Assembly: GCA_017590115.1 (NCBI GenBank) | Contig: JAGGNK010008226.1 | Location: 4,447,617-4,511,616 of the forward strand | Direction of reading: 5' to 3' | DNA length: 64,000 nt | Origin: Montifringilla adamsi | Lineage: Eukaryota; Chordata; Aves; Passeriformes; Passeridae | Shown here: positions 52,267 through 64,000 of the stretch, piece after piece | Layout of the letters: each line of letters begins with the position of its first letter | Position numbering within the stretch: the first letter of the stretch is position 1 | Program-made: the position numbers and the translations under genes | The notes under the pieces: model-generated | What the model was told of the DNA's origin: nothing | What the model saw: the letters and a program-made list of their open reading frames with translations, nothing else | Databases searched by the model: none

Positions 52267-54818
52267 GGGCATAAAGTTAACTCTGTAGAACTGTCTCAAC
52301 TAGAAAACCTGTCAGAGTTTCCCCTTCTGGCCAATCTTAATTTACTGCTTCAGCAATTTTATACTCCACAATTACTGCAAGCCTCCAGCCACACAGGAAT
52401 GGCTGAGAACTCCAACATCAACCCCCCTTTAGGTTAAAATCCCAATCTCTTGAGAGATTCACACTAAACTCAACCCAAGGTGCACATTCCCATGCACAGG
52501 TTTTCAAACAGACTCACAATTATACCCTTGAACCCATCAAATGAAATTTTTAAAAAAGAGCGGTGAAATTACTAAGTGTGCAGGACTCCAAAATGCAGGT
52601 TGTGTCTTGCAAAAGTAATTTTTGGACTTCTGTTTTCATTTCTTACAGGACAAAAGCAGGGTCCTCTGAGTGCCATCAGCTGGGTACCCAGCACCCCAAA
52701 CCTCTCATCACTTTTGAAAACCTCATTATTTACTTTCCTGCCTCTCTATAGGAAAGGACTAGACATTTAAATAAATGACATAATCCTTACTACCATTCCA
52801 TTCATTCATGCAGGTCACTATAATTTACTGCCAGGAAAAATAAACTTCTGCAAAATATTCCTCAATGCAAGACATTCAAAAAGCTCAAAGCAGGAGAGGA
52901 GGTGAGAGGGCTTCTAACAAATATTTGCTCAAGTGACTGCATCATCCATGAACACATTTGCTAGGAAAAAAAAAAAATGGGTGAAGAAATTTATGGTCAA
53001 CATGAAACACACCAGGCTGGGACAGGAAAACGAAGAGGGGGTAGAGAAGGGGAATTTTTAACCAGTTTCATTTCAGCAAGGAAAGGTTTGTAGAGCCTGG
53101 CAAGCCCCTGCAGGCAGCCTGAGCCCTGGGTGAGGTGGCCAGCAGAGGACCACACCATGCAGAACACAGCTCACTACAACAACTGACACCCATCCCTGGC
53201 AGCTGTTGTGGCTGCACCCTCCATAAATTTTGTTTAAACAAGTGTTCAAACAGAAATGGCTTTGCCAGCTCACCTCAACCATACCCAGAGCTCACTTTGA
53301 GACAAAATATTGCCAAGGCCACGAAAATCCTCACTGCTTTCAGTGCTGACTGCCCAAACCCGAGTACAGGTGAGCTGGGTGGTTCACAGGCTCTGAAGAC
53401 TTAAAAGGACGAGGGCTGGTGGCGGGGCTCTGGTCTGGTGGCATTCTCATCCCAAAGTGATCTTTCTCCTCTGCACCACAAAGGCTAGCTCTCCTTGGCA
53501 TTTTCACAGGGAATGTTTTCCTTTTGCGCCACCCAAGAAGCTGGCACTTTGTTTTCTCTTGGATTTGTGTGTTTCTGCAGATTTAGGTGGTCTCAGACGA
53601 AACAAGACACTACTTATAAAGACCATCCAAAACAATGCACAAGGGATATATTTTTACTCATGTAAAACCAATCAAGAACTAGGGAAATTACCATTTTGTC
53701 ACCTTTTAAGTCCTATAAGTCCTTACAGTAAGATATTCCACAAAGAATCTATGGAGTTGGGCTGTCTGTCACCAGCCAAAAATAGCATACAATAATCAAA
53801 TTAATTTTTGCTTTCAATAGTGTTTGATCAAAAGTTCTATTCACAGAGACTGTAATGCTCAGATCACCTCACAAAGCTGGAGAGAGCAAAGCCCATTCAA
53901 GACACACTTCAGAAACCATGGCTCTGATCCCTAAAGGTCCTATAAGAAAAGCCACACTGGTTATTTTGGACAGCAATGCCTTTAGAGTCAATAAAATTGC
54001 TCACACCCATCCAGGCTAATCAGAAAGACTAGAGGTGAACAGAAATTATTCCTGAGATTTCAAGCTCTAATTTAGCTAACCACTTAAATAAATATCTGTA
54101 AGCCTTATTAAAGTCAACAGGATTTAGGTATTAATAAGGTAATATTATTAAGCCTATGTTTAATAGTCCTGCATAATCACAGCTTTGCTACTACTTAAAA
54201 ATTCACACAGCTCTTTAGAATTTGTCCTCAGGTAAAACATTTCTTCTGAATTTTTATCATCTGTGTTTTGGGGACTGCTCAGAGCCCACCCAACAGGCTC
54301 CAGTCAGAACTCTCTTAGACTGTTGTGAATGCAAACTGCCCTTCCTGAAGCTCCAGATCTGCTCTAGCTGCAAAGTCAATATCTAGCTTTCCATTAAAAA
54401 AAAAAATCATTTCAGCTATAATAACAGGACTCTAAAGGATTGCTTGACAGTTTTCATAACTGCAGTTATTAAAGTCTGTGTTAGTACAATCGTATAAGTA
54501 ATAATTAAATTGTAATACTAATGATTAAGGTTGCATCAGCATGTATTATTTGGTCGTCATGGCAAACTTGTGGGTGGATATTGCACATGGATATTACGCT
54601 TTTTGCCAAGGCAGGGGTAGATTAATCCTACAGGCACGAGTGAGACAGATGAATATATAAAGTTATGAAGCAATTGGCTGTGCAGTGAAATCTTATCTTT
54701 AGAGTACTGTGAAATCATCTCCAAAATAAACGGGGAATGTAGCAGCTCAGTTCCAAACGCTTTAATAGAGAAAGCCATTAGTGAAAAACAGTGTCCTGCC
54801 CATGAGAGCTTCACTTAC

Positions 54819-54942
54819 CAACCACGTCGAGGTGGTAGGTGTGGTTGATGGACCCATACTGGTTCTCCACTATGCACGTGTAGTTCCCCTTGTCCGACGG
54901 CACCACGCTCTCCATGATGAGGCTCCAGTGCTGGTTACGGAC
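54819..54942 (-). CDS. FGFR2: FGFR2 exon 6: second half of immunoglobulin domain D2
   Basis: A 124-base exon for residues 209-249 plus one base of Glu250: [36 protein letters not shown] and HLDVV. The Cys in NYTC closes the D2 disulfide opened in exon 5, and NHT is a possible N-glycosylation site. D2 is the main FGF and heparan sulfate contact domain. The acceptor is CCCCAG and the donor GTTG|GTAAGT. It carries IVENQYG where mammals have VVENEYG, conservative changes. Length and phase equal the human exon. Confidence 0.98.
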
Positions 54943-57900
54943 CTGGGGGATGGAACCAGACAGGTTGGGATCTTCTCAAGCAGAGTTTTACCCTCTCCCC
55001 TTCCAAAAGAACTGTTCCCTGAATAGTTATCCTTGTGTAATCCACAGTTGGAAGCCTCTTCTGCTCTCGTTTGGCAGCTCTGGACGCTGAAATGATTTAT
55101 GCTTGACCCAGGACAGCATGGCTGCAGAGTGAAAGTTTTCACACCCTCTGCTATAAATCTACCTGGCCCCTGCTCCAAGCACTGCAGATGTCAGTGCACA
55201 CTCAGTCCCTCCCAGGCTGAGCAGGATGGCACCAATTAGCAGCAGTGGTCTTACTGGGCTTTACTTTTCAATCTACTCAGAAGTGAATGCACACCCTCAG
55301 GGTATTCCCCATCTGTCTCCAAAGAGCCACCTGGTAATAACTGCCCATCAGCAACACAGGATGGATAGGATCCCCTAAACATCCAGGTCTTCATCCTTCC
55401 TAAAAGCTCAGTGACACAGCTCACAATTTAGAGAAACTGAGGGGTGATGTTTGGGATTCCTCCCCCAGACCTCCTGCTGCTCTGGGGTGCCCCAAGAAAG
55501 AAATTAATCCTAGAATCATGCTGCCTCATCAAAAATGCCTGAAAAAAATCCTCATGGAAACAGAGAATAAGGATATACATTTATCTCACAGAATCCCTCT
55601 CAGACAGAATTTATTAAAGGTACAGATTCTGTTCTCATTTGAACTCCAAAGGAGCACTGGCTTTGGTCTCACAGAAAATAGGATCCAGCCCAGTACTGGA
55701 AGGATACAGAGCCATCCTGTACACACATATATTTCCTGCATCAGAAGTTGGCTCCCAAAATGACCTTTTGCTGGCTGTGGACTAATTCCTTGTCTTAGCA
55801 TTACATTTTTGACAAAGTGCTCAGAAAGCTTAACATTCTCTGTAGCTGCAATGTACAATTCTTCAACTGCAAAGTACATATTTCAGCAAATGGAATAAAA
55901 CACAATCTGCTACAGTCATTTTAATCAGCCAAATGGAAAGCAGTAATTCAGTGCTGTACACCAGAAAAATTTATGGACCATTCAGTGACGCTTCCAGTAA
56001 CCATACATTCTTAAAACATCATTACAACTATAGCTATGAAATCCTGCATCGTGCCTGACTATTTTGTAGGTCCTTATCCAGCAGGAAAAGCTGCACAGGG
56101 CCACATCCCAGTGCCAAGAGCACTTGCTGGAGGTAAAAATGCCTTCAGTTCAAAGCTTGGAAGAGAAGTTCTCTCTATAGGCAGCTCCTGGCTTTCCTAA
56201 TTCCCCCAGTTAGTAATTATCTCAATAGCTGGATATGTCTCTTATTGCTCAGTTGTGGACTAATAATATTTAGCTAATGACTGGCCATGTGGGCTTTGAA
56301 AAGCAAGGAAAGTGTGGGCAAGACTCCAGCAGGAGAAGGTGCTAAGCTAATGTCAGAGCAATGTGTGACACAGCTTCAAAAACTCCAGCCCAAACTTAAG
56401 GCTTCTCTCCTCAGCCCCCGTACTGATGGTCAAACAATTATATTGATTTCATCAAAATGATATCTTGATTTTTCTCCACAAAAGTTTATAGATAAGTTTA
56501 TAGAAATAGAAAGACTTTATCAGTGTTATTTTAACATCTCATTGTTCTGCTAAGCAATTCTGAAAGTCAAAGTTTGGGTCAGGAAGAAATGCTGTCATAA
56601 ACTGTTGGTAAATAACAAATACAACAGCTACATATTTTGAGTATTAAATACTTCTTTGTGATTTATTTTGAAGGACACCTGGTCAAAGTGACCTGAACTT
56701 TCTGCCATTACAAGCTAAAACACACTTTTCAGAATCAGAGCAAGAGTTTTTAGTCAATGTGATTGTAAAACAGGAAGACCAGATCATAGTTCCACAAAAG
56801 TTAAAACAAATAAAAATTGTAAACAAGCTGCAGGTAATTAATTTGACAGGAAAACACAAGGAATTGTTTATGTTCAATAAGAAAGCATAACTAACTTACA
56901 CCCACAAGTGGATATACTGGATGGGAATATTAAAAAGTATTTGTGCAATTTCCCTTCTTGTAACTGCATGGGCAGAGATAATATCTTTATAACAAAACAA
57001 CAGCTTAAGCCACTTTGGTTTAAGCTAAACAACTGCTGTAGAGGTCCAAAGCAGTTATGACACATTGTCAGACAACTGGATTTATGTCAGGGCGCTGGAT
57101 CCAACGAGATTCTTGGCTTAGTGCTTTGCAGCTACAAGTGCAGCATTGCAAAGTCCAGGAAAAACCCCCTTTGCTGGGGATGAGCAGCCTCTTCTCTCAC
57201 TGAAGATTTCCAAATTCAACATTTCATTCTCAGACATGCAACAGCCCAGCCACATCCCTGCACCCACACAGCTTGAAACACAGGCTTTGGTAATGTGGCC
57301 TTTTTACATGAAATGCCACGTCCCTTAGTCCAGGTGTTTTCCTTACTAGCTATGGACGCTTCTGGCAAATTACTGACAGCTTTATTGGGGGGAAATCCTT
57401 TCCATCAAGGTTTAAATCATTCTTCCAAACAATCTCTCCAAAAGATTTCATTTTTAAACTGAGTTATCAGTATCAAATGCATACAAACTGCATTCTTAAG
57501 TTATAGCTTACAGGTGGGAAACAAACTGGAATCAAAAAGCCAAGGAATACTGGTCAGAGAACTGGGAAAGGGCAAGGAATTTTTCATATAAACTATTTGC
57601 TTTTGGAGTATCCCGTAAAGAACTGTGAACAGTTCTGTTCAGTGTTAAAATGTATGTCTTCACTGGAGAGATAATGTCATGAAAAGTTGTCACTTAGCTA
57701 AAAAAGGATCCATTTTAAACTAATCTCAAAGGAAAGAAGGATTAGAAATGAAAATACAACTGTCCACAAAAGCAGCACAGTTCAGACTGTGAGAGTACTG
57801 CTCAGACGAAGAGAACACGTACAGAACACCCCTGGCAAAGGCCACAGGCTTGTGCAGTTGTTCCTGTAATCATAAATTTTCTTACTCTGTATTTACCTGG

Positions 57901-60900
57901 CTGAATTTGAATGTGTTTAAGACAACTGCAGTGATGAGGCTTATCCAAATGCATAGGTGCAAACACACACGTGTTAATGCTTAAACAGTAACAGCTGATA
58001 GAAGTGCGTTTGCTTTCTGGGTGGTGTACAGGAAAGAAAAGGCTCCCGTGGTCTCAGAGAGGATTTAGATTATCAACTCAAGGAAAATATCAAATGCCTC
58101 TAAAGGCACAAACAAGAGTTATCATCACTTCGAAAAATCAGAGTAAAAAAAATTTAGATATTCAATAATTCATGGTCTCTTTATTTTAAGGAGGTTGGGT
58201 ATATCTTGAAAGATCATAAAAGGATCAATTTTGAAATTCACCACCCAGAATTAGTCACAGTGCAGGAATTCTGCCCTGGAAGCTATCTTGGCCAGAACAT
58301 ACACCCTCCTGCTTGCCTGCCTGAGTGCAAATTGACTCAAGACATTCCCCAGTCCGAGGGACAAAGTGCTACAGCCACTATCTGATTTTGATAAAAACAA
58401 TACACCAAGGGATTTCTCATTCTTAGCAGGAAAGAGGTGGCTGAAGGATTACTGGGAAGCCTCACGTTTTCTTTCCCTTCCCTTTGTCCCTTAAGGCTTC
58501 AAAGGATGATTGTCTCTTCTGTCAGTTATGGCCAGGTTTGGATCCAGCTGTTCTATCCCAAATATTGTGAATATCTGCAGCAAACATGCCTTGCAGAGAG
58601 CAACACCCAGATTCAACACAAGCTAATGTGCAAGATTTAGCATGAGCTGCTGTGATACCTGGTTAAACACAGACCAGCACGGACAGACTCAATCCTTCCT
58701 GAGGACTCCTTGATTAAAAGTTCATTGGCATAGTGATGTCAAGAAAATACAATTCTCTCTATTCTAGTATAATTTTGCATGAGCCCACAGTGACTTCATC
58801 CTGCCCCTCGAACAGGATGAGGACACAGGTCAAAAAAAAGAGCTCTGGAGTCCTCAATCTTTAACACCCATTCACTGGGAACAAGCTTCCATCTTCAAAG
58901 ATGATTATTCAAAATGACAGAATATAGAATATACACGGATTTGGTTGATTCAACAATGGTAAGTAAATTCTACAAGATAATTTAAAATTTAATGTCTTTA
59001 GGAGCAACAAGAAAGTCTGAAATCCTCAGCTGTGTGCCCTCTTTTTTTCCTTTGGACTAAAGAGATATAAGAATTTATGATTTAGAATTAGAGGTACAGA
59101 CTTCACACATCCAGCTGGCTTTAGGAACAGGCATGTGTGGTTCCTTCCCAGAGTACATACATACCTAGGAAATTGCATACATTTAATACACATGACCAAA
59201 AGTTTAATTTGTGCCACTTAATGGGCGCAACTCTAAATGATCTCACCCAGCTCCCTAACACTAGCAGTGCCAGCACAGAGCCCCACACGAGCTGATTTAC
59301 CCCACCACAGATCCCCCTCCCAAAGCAGACACCAGGTATCTCCATCCTGCCTCTCTAAACACACATTTTCCTTCATGGTCTTCAAGAGTGATATCTTCAT
59401 TTCCCCTTCATCAGATGCAAAGTGTTCAAAATAACAGCCTGGTTACTACCAGAACAGTTACTATTATTTTCCAAGACAGGATTAGTTTGGTTGGGGATTT
59501 TTTTTTCCTTAATTGGTGCTTTTTTTGTTTTTAAAAAAGCACTGAGAAGGGCAAAAATCACTGAATGGGAGCCAATTCGTTAACACTCCACAGCGTTATG
59601 AAAGGCAGAAGGTGTTGCCAGGTGTACACTCACAAGCAACAGAAATTTATGGTGTAAGCAAACATAGATGGAAAAGTCTACTTAGATAATTAGTGCTCAT
59701 GCGGGGAGACTTTCTGGGCTCTGCTCTCTGCTAACACAAATGTTGGAAAAAATGACACTTTCTACAGTAAATCCAGCTAGAGAGGAAAGGAGACTGAGGC
59801 TTGTCCTCCTCTGCACTGGAAAACAGATTTTTTTTGCACTGGGCAGGACCTGAATCAACAGCTGACAAAGCAATGGCTCAACCGAGGCAGCTCCCCAAAA
59901 CCACTGCAACCAGGGGGCAAGGCAGTGGTGCAGGACTGGGGGCAGCCTCAGGACTCAGAACTGAGCTCTGTCTAGCAAAGACAGCTCATTTGTGTCTAAC
60001 AACCACTGCAAACTGCTGGGAGCAACTCAGCACAAGCTCCAGGATGGGGATTCCAGCCCTGACACAAGGGGACTGACTCAGAAACTTCTCCTCCTGGGGG
60101 AGGAGCTGCCAAGGTGTCGGGGACGTGAGGAAACCGCTGAGAGAAGACCCACACAGGAGGTGATGGGAAGTCAGAAATGGCAATGCTTGAACAGCAATTT
60201 GCCACCAAAGTCACGCATTCCCAGTTCCTTGGAGGAGAGGGATCAGATGACCGAATCCTGACTTCTGACCTGACCTAGGCAGATACCACGAGGTTAAAGG
60301 TCTGTGCACTAACACACAGAGCAAGCTGGCCTCCCTAAAACTCTCTCTTAATCAGTAACCACCAACTCAGAATAAGACATCTAATCTGAAGCTATTTAAA
60401 ATTCAAACAAACCCTTCTAAGTAATTGCTGTTACTTTCCCCTCAAATTCTTCTTCCCATTTCAGTTTCACAGGCCATAAACTCTATAGAAAGTAATAACT
60501 TTTGACTTCCAAGGTTTCCTTTATTAAACTGCCTTACACTCACCAGAGCGGATGGCCATGTTTTTAACAATGCAGCCAAAAATGAATAGAGCAAAACAGT
60601 CTTAATCTGCTTTGCTAAGTCAGTCTTTACTTTTCCAAATACGTCTCTAAAAACAATCCTTAGCTGCACTGCTAGGCTAGAAGCTTGAATTTCAGAAAAA
60701 AATAAATAATTAGTGCTCAGTAACCGCCAAAGAAACCACCCACCCTCCCCCAGAAGAAAACAACCACCTCTTTTTGCTTCCCGTTTGATCCAAGGCCATT
60801 AAAATATTTTCTGTTGACTTCAGCAAGTTTTTGGTAGATTTTTGGGTTTTTTTTTTTTTGAGAAGGAGGAGGGCTGGCTTTGGGTTGTTTGGTTGGCTTT

Positions 60901-60959
60901 TTTCTTCTAACAGCTTTGGTCAAGAAGAGAAATTACAAAACGCCATGGTGAGCCCTTAC
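54943..60959 (-). other. FGFR2: FGFR2 intron 5 (6 kb)
   Basis: Bounded by GTAAGG donor and CCCCAG acceptor. AT-rich throughout, with short T-rich tracts near 59.5 and 60.85 kb. I recognise no interspersed repeat, RNA gene or coding exon. Confidence 0.85.
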
Positions 60960-61129
60960 CTTGTACCCGCCAATGCGATGCTCCTGCTTGAACTCCTTCC
61001 CGTTTTTCAGCCAGCGCATGGTCGGCGTTGGGTTGCCCATGGCCGGGCAGCGGAACTTGACGGTGTTGGCGGCCGGCACGGCGTGGAGCCTCTTCTCCAT
61101 TTTGTCCGTGTGTGTCCAGTAAGGCGCCC
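60960..61129 (-). CDS. FGFR2: FGFR2 exon 5: D1-D2 linker and first half of immunoglobulin domain D2
   Basis: A 170-base exon that starts with the last two bases of Arg152 and encodes residues 153-208: [40 protein letters not shown] and [35 protein letters not shown] is the heparin-binding strand of D2 and contains its first cysteine. The acceptor is GGAACAG and the donor AAG|GTAAGG. This is the most 5' FGFR2 exon in the window, so the signal peptide, D1 and acid box are not included. Length and phase equal the human exon. Confidence 0.98.
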
Positions 61130-64000
61130 CTGTTCCAAAGGGACACATCCAGAAACATCAGCACTTGGAAACTCAGCTCCCCCTCCAGCCCCTTCCACCG
61201 GAGCGCAGACGCACAGGAAAGGGTTTCAAGCACGGTTTAGAAAGAGCACACGACTGGAGATCAGCTGCGGCAAGTGTCAGCCAGGGTTTTGCAAACGGCT
61301 CAGTCTGCTGCTCTGGGTATTTAATTTGTGACAAAATTCCAGTAATTAACCACAGACAACTTTTGTTTTGCTTACATCAAGTAAGACACAGGGACTGGGT
61401 TTTCATCAGATAATATTGACCTTGAGCTGAGTTACTGCGATGGTTCAAACTCAGAAGTTTTGGCCCTCAGCTGTGAAGCCAGACAGACCAAGACAAAAGA
61501 TGCATGGAAGCATGAGCCTTCCCCCTTTCCCCTTCTGTGAGAAGGGGAATAAAAACACCCACCAGTCTGACAGCAGCTAAAGCCTGCAGTGTGTGATGCC
61601 GAGGTGAACTGTGCTGCTACTGCCATAGAAACCACAGAAATGTATTTACAAATAGAACATATTTCTGAAATCTTAACCCAAGCAGAGGAAACCAAACGAG
61701 TAAATGTGGATCAGCAAAAAGCATTTATCATTTTGGAGGGGTTTCCCACACTAATGAGCCTCCTGAAGTCCAAAGGGTCAGTGACATCCAAAAACATGGC
61801 ATAAAATTAGAGTGACTCTCTCTCAACACACAATTTCTGAAGTGACCATTTTCCCAGACCCTGACATGGCTCTCCTGGCTCTCGCTCACTCCATGCCATG
61901 TCCTGACCCAGCCTGTGCCCACATGACCATCATGAGAAGCATGTTTGTCATGTACCAGTAGAGGAAACACAGCAGAACAAAATTTACAACTGCCCATAAG
62001 TTTTTACCCTCACAGAAGTAAACTTGGAGACACAGACCCAAAGACAAAGTTATCCCATGCTCTGGATCCTTGCACAGCTTCATCTACATTTCTCAAAGAC
62101 TTCATGGCATTGCTTCAGTCATCTCACCATAACAGGGTTGTTTTGTTTTTGTTTTTTTTTTAAAGTTAAAGATTCAAGATCTATTTAATAGTAGGAAATA
62201 TTAATTTCTTTTACAATGGAGTTTTCCTGAAGCAAATCAGATTAGCGTGGAATTTTTAGGACTAGAGGGGTCCAGAAAAATAACTCCATTTCTCTCAACC
62301 CTGCTTCATTTCCTTCATTAGCAGGCCAACACTCCACTATAAATAAATTCTTCCGTTCCTCAAATATTTATAGCAGCTCTTACAATCAGTGCAAACTCAG
62401 AAATCCTGCTACCCCCCCCCCCCCCCAAATAAAAATACAGCTGGACAGAAAATACAGGAATAAATCCTTTAACTAAGTCTCTCTCAGTATAAAGAAAACA
62501 TTCTAAAAGCAAGTCCTATAATGATGCTATGAACGATAAGTGTTTGGGTTTTTTTTTTTGCCCGAAGTGGCAATTAGTGTTAAAATTAATGAAGTAGAAA
62601 AGCAAAGCAAATTTATGCATGTAATCAAAATAGAAAATCAAGTAACTATTGAAAATTTAACTGCAACACTAAGAAATTGTTACGGAGACTGAAGTGAATT
62701 AGGGATGCAAGGAAAATCACTGTTAACATTATTTGCTAAAAGCAGGATCACATTAAAACAACAGAAGACTTTAAACAAAGCCAACCAGAGGAATTAACTG
62801 CTACACGCAAAGGCCAAATTACATTGCAAGTACACCAGGCAAAGGCAGAATTACATGCTGGTACTGAGGGATTAAAAAGGTGTTTTCACTGGACTGCTAA
62901 AAAGTCTCCCACAAGACAACCTCTGCTGGGTCCTACTTGCAGCTCCCATAAAGTCAAAGCAAACTGGGGCAGGTCAAAGACAACCAACCATTCAATCCGG
63001 TTGTATCAGCACCCCAGCCAGAGCAGAGGGCTTGCTTTAGCCCCAAGTGGGTACTGCCAACCCAGCAGCTCTGCAGCCAGCACGGTCACTTCCCACCACA
63101 TCCATCACACAAACCTCTCTCACGCGTACGGGGCACAAAGAGCTCTCATGCAGCCACTGGCAAGCACAGCCTCTGAGCCTCCACAGCTCACCCATGGCAA
63201 AGCTGCCCTGGAAGAGCAAGCTCTGGGAAGCTTCCATCAGGCTGCAGACTGGGACCAGGACACTGGAGTCAGTCAGGATGCAGCCACCAGCGGCTCCCCA
63301 AAGCTGCTTCACACAGCCAAGTTTGTACTGTTGTGGTCCAGCCCATCCTCTGGTTTTCTTGAAAATAACTATCCATCAACAACCTGCTCCTGGAAAAGCT
63401 CCAATGCAACAAATGCACAGAGGGAGATCTCTTACAGAGATGGGTGCAAAAAAGAGGCCAGGCAGATGCAGGCAGGAATGAAGAGAAGCGGTTGCATTTT
63501 GTCCCACAGGAGGGGAAAGGAAACACCCCAGAATGGGAGAAAGGTTTGTTTGGAAAGCTTCCCCTCAGCATAACCTGCAATGCTTCTAAATTACAGGTCA
63601 GCTTGGAGAAAAACATGCAGACATCACATATGGAAAGCACCATCTGAAAATGCCTCAAGACATCCTACCTTTGGCAGCTCCTCAGCATGTTCAAGGAAAA
63701 GAGGAAAAGGCAGCAACATCCACAAACCATCACACTTGCCCTCAAATTGTGCTTTCATTCAGTGATTGATCTGATTAGCACACAGCATTCTTCTTTATAG
63801 ATTAAATCATCATAACCTAAAACACCTTTTAATGCTTCTATTTGTCTTGAGAGGAAAAACACCAAGCTTCACTAAAACCGATAATGAACACAGTTAATGA
63901 GTAGACACCACCAGCTGCTGACTGCTCCCATGGGCCACGTCCATCACATCCCATCACTGCCACCAGGACAGGTGGGGTAGGTGGCACCACTGCTAAAAGT
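61130..64000 (-). other. FGFR2: FGFR2 intron 4, 3' part
   Basis: Intron sequence upstream of exon 5. I searched the minus strand for the acid-box exon (Asp/Glu-rich DDEDD-type codons next to a donor) and did not find it, so it lies beyond the window. The stretch holds a 15-C tract and an unexplained 249-codon plus-strand open frame (62824-63573) with no recognisable domain. Confidence 0.8.
62412..62426. repeat. Poly(C) tract, 15 bases
   Basis: An uninterrupted C15 run followed by AAATAAAAATA. On the FGFR2 transcript strand this is G15, long enough to be prone to length errors and possibly G-quadruplex-like folding. Its exact length may be a sequencing artefact. Confidence 0.85.

Noticed and set aside
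61130..64000. FGFR2 acid-box exon 4
   Set aside because: Looked for on the minus strand. No Asp/Glu-rich coding block with a donor in the required phase was seen, so it should lie beyond 64.0 kb.

Overview
The window is a piece of a bird genome that holds the 3' two thirds of the gene for fibroblast growth factor receptor 2 (FGFR2), on the minus strand. Fourteen consecutive FGFR2 coding exons plus the alternative IIIb exon (15 coding blocks in all) can be read between about 61.1 kb and 9.2 kb. They cover the D1-D2 linker to the stop codon. Exon lengths (170, 124, 191, 148/145, 203 or 197, 152, 122, 111, 191, 123, 71, 138, 106 and 165 coding bases), intron phases and residue count reproduce human FGFR2 codon for codon: numbering from exon 5 as residue 153 puts the stop after residue 821. 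A bird is indicated by CR1 LINE copies with the typical avian CR1 3' end, an LTR of the kind common in bird genomes, compact AT-rich introns, and vertebrate splice signals. The exact species cannot be read from the sequence.

Layout from high to low coordinates, which is 5' to 3' of the gene. 61.1-64.0 kb is part of intron 4; the acid-box exon and everything upstream lie outside the window. Exons 5 and 6 (immunoglobulin domain D2) lie at 61.1 and 54.9 kb. A 17-kb intron follows, with a solo LTR, a MIR-like SINE, a 40-bp minisatellite, a CR1 and a small duplication. Exon 7 (IIIa) is at 37.9 kb, then the mutually exclusive exons 8b (IIIb, 36.8 kb) and 8c (IIIc, 35.1 kb) that set ligand specificity. 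Exon 9 (transmembrane) is at 32.8 kb, the juxtamembrane exon at 24.7 kb, and the split tyrosine kinase domain runs from 21.9 to 13.0 kb. The C-terminal tail and stop are at 9.4-9.2 kb, followed by a 3' UTR of about 1.6 kb. The first 7.6 kb looks intergenic.

The parts make one receptor tyrosine kinase. D2 and D3 bind FGF and heparan sulfate, exon 8b or 8c sets epithelial or mesenchymal ligand preference, the juxtamembrane region carries the FRS2 site with its optional Val-Thr pair, and the tail carries the PLC-gamma tyrosine. No second protein gene, RNA gene, CRISPR array or novel system could be supported. The points most worth a second look are a conserved non-canonical /GA 5' splice site at the Val-Thr switch, candidate RBFOX and ESRP elements around IIIb and IIIc, a CT microsatellite inside the IIIa acceptor region, a Tyr-to-Phe change at a kinase-insert autophosphorylation site, and ancient SINE remnants.
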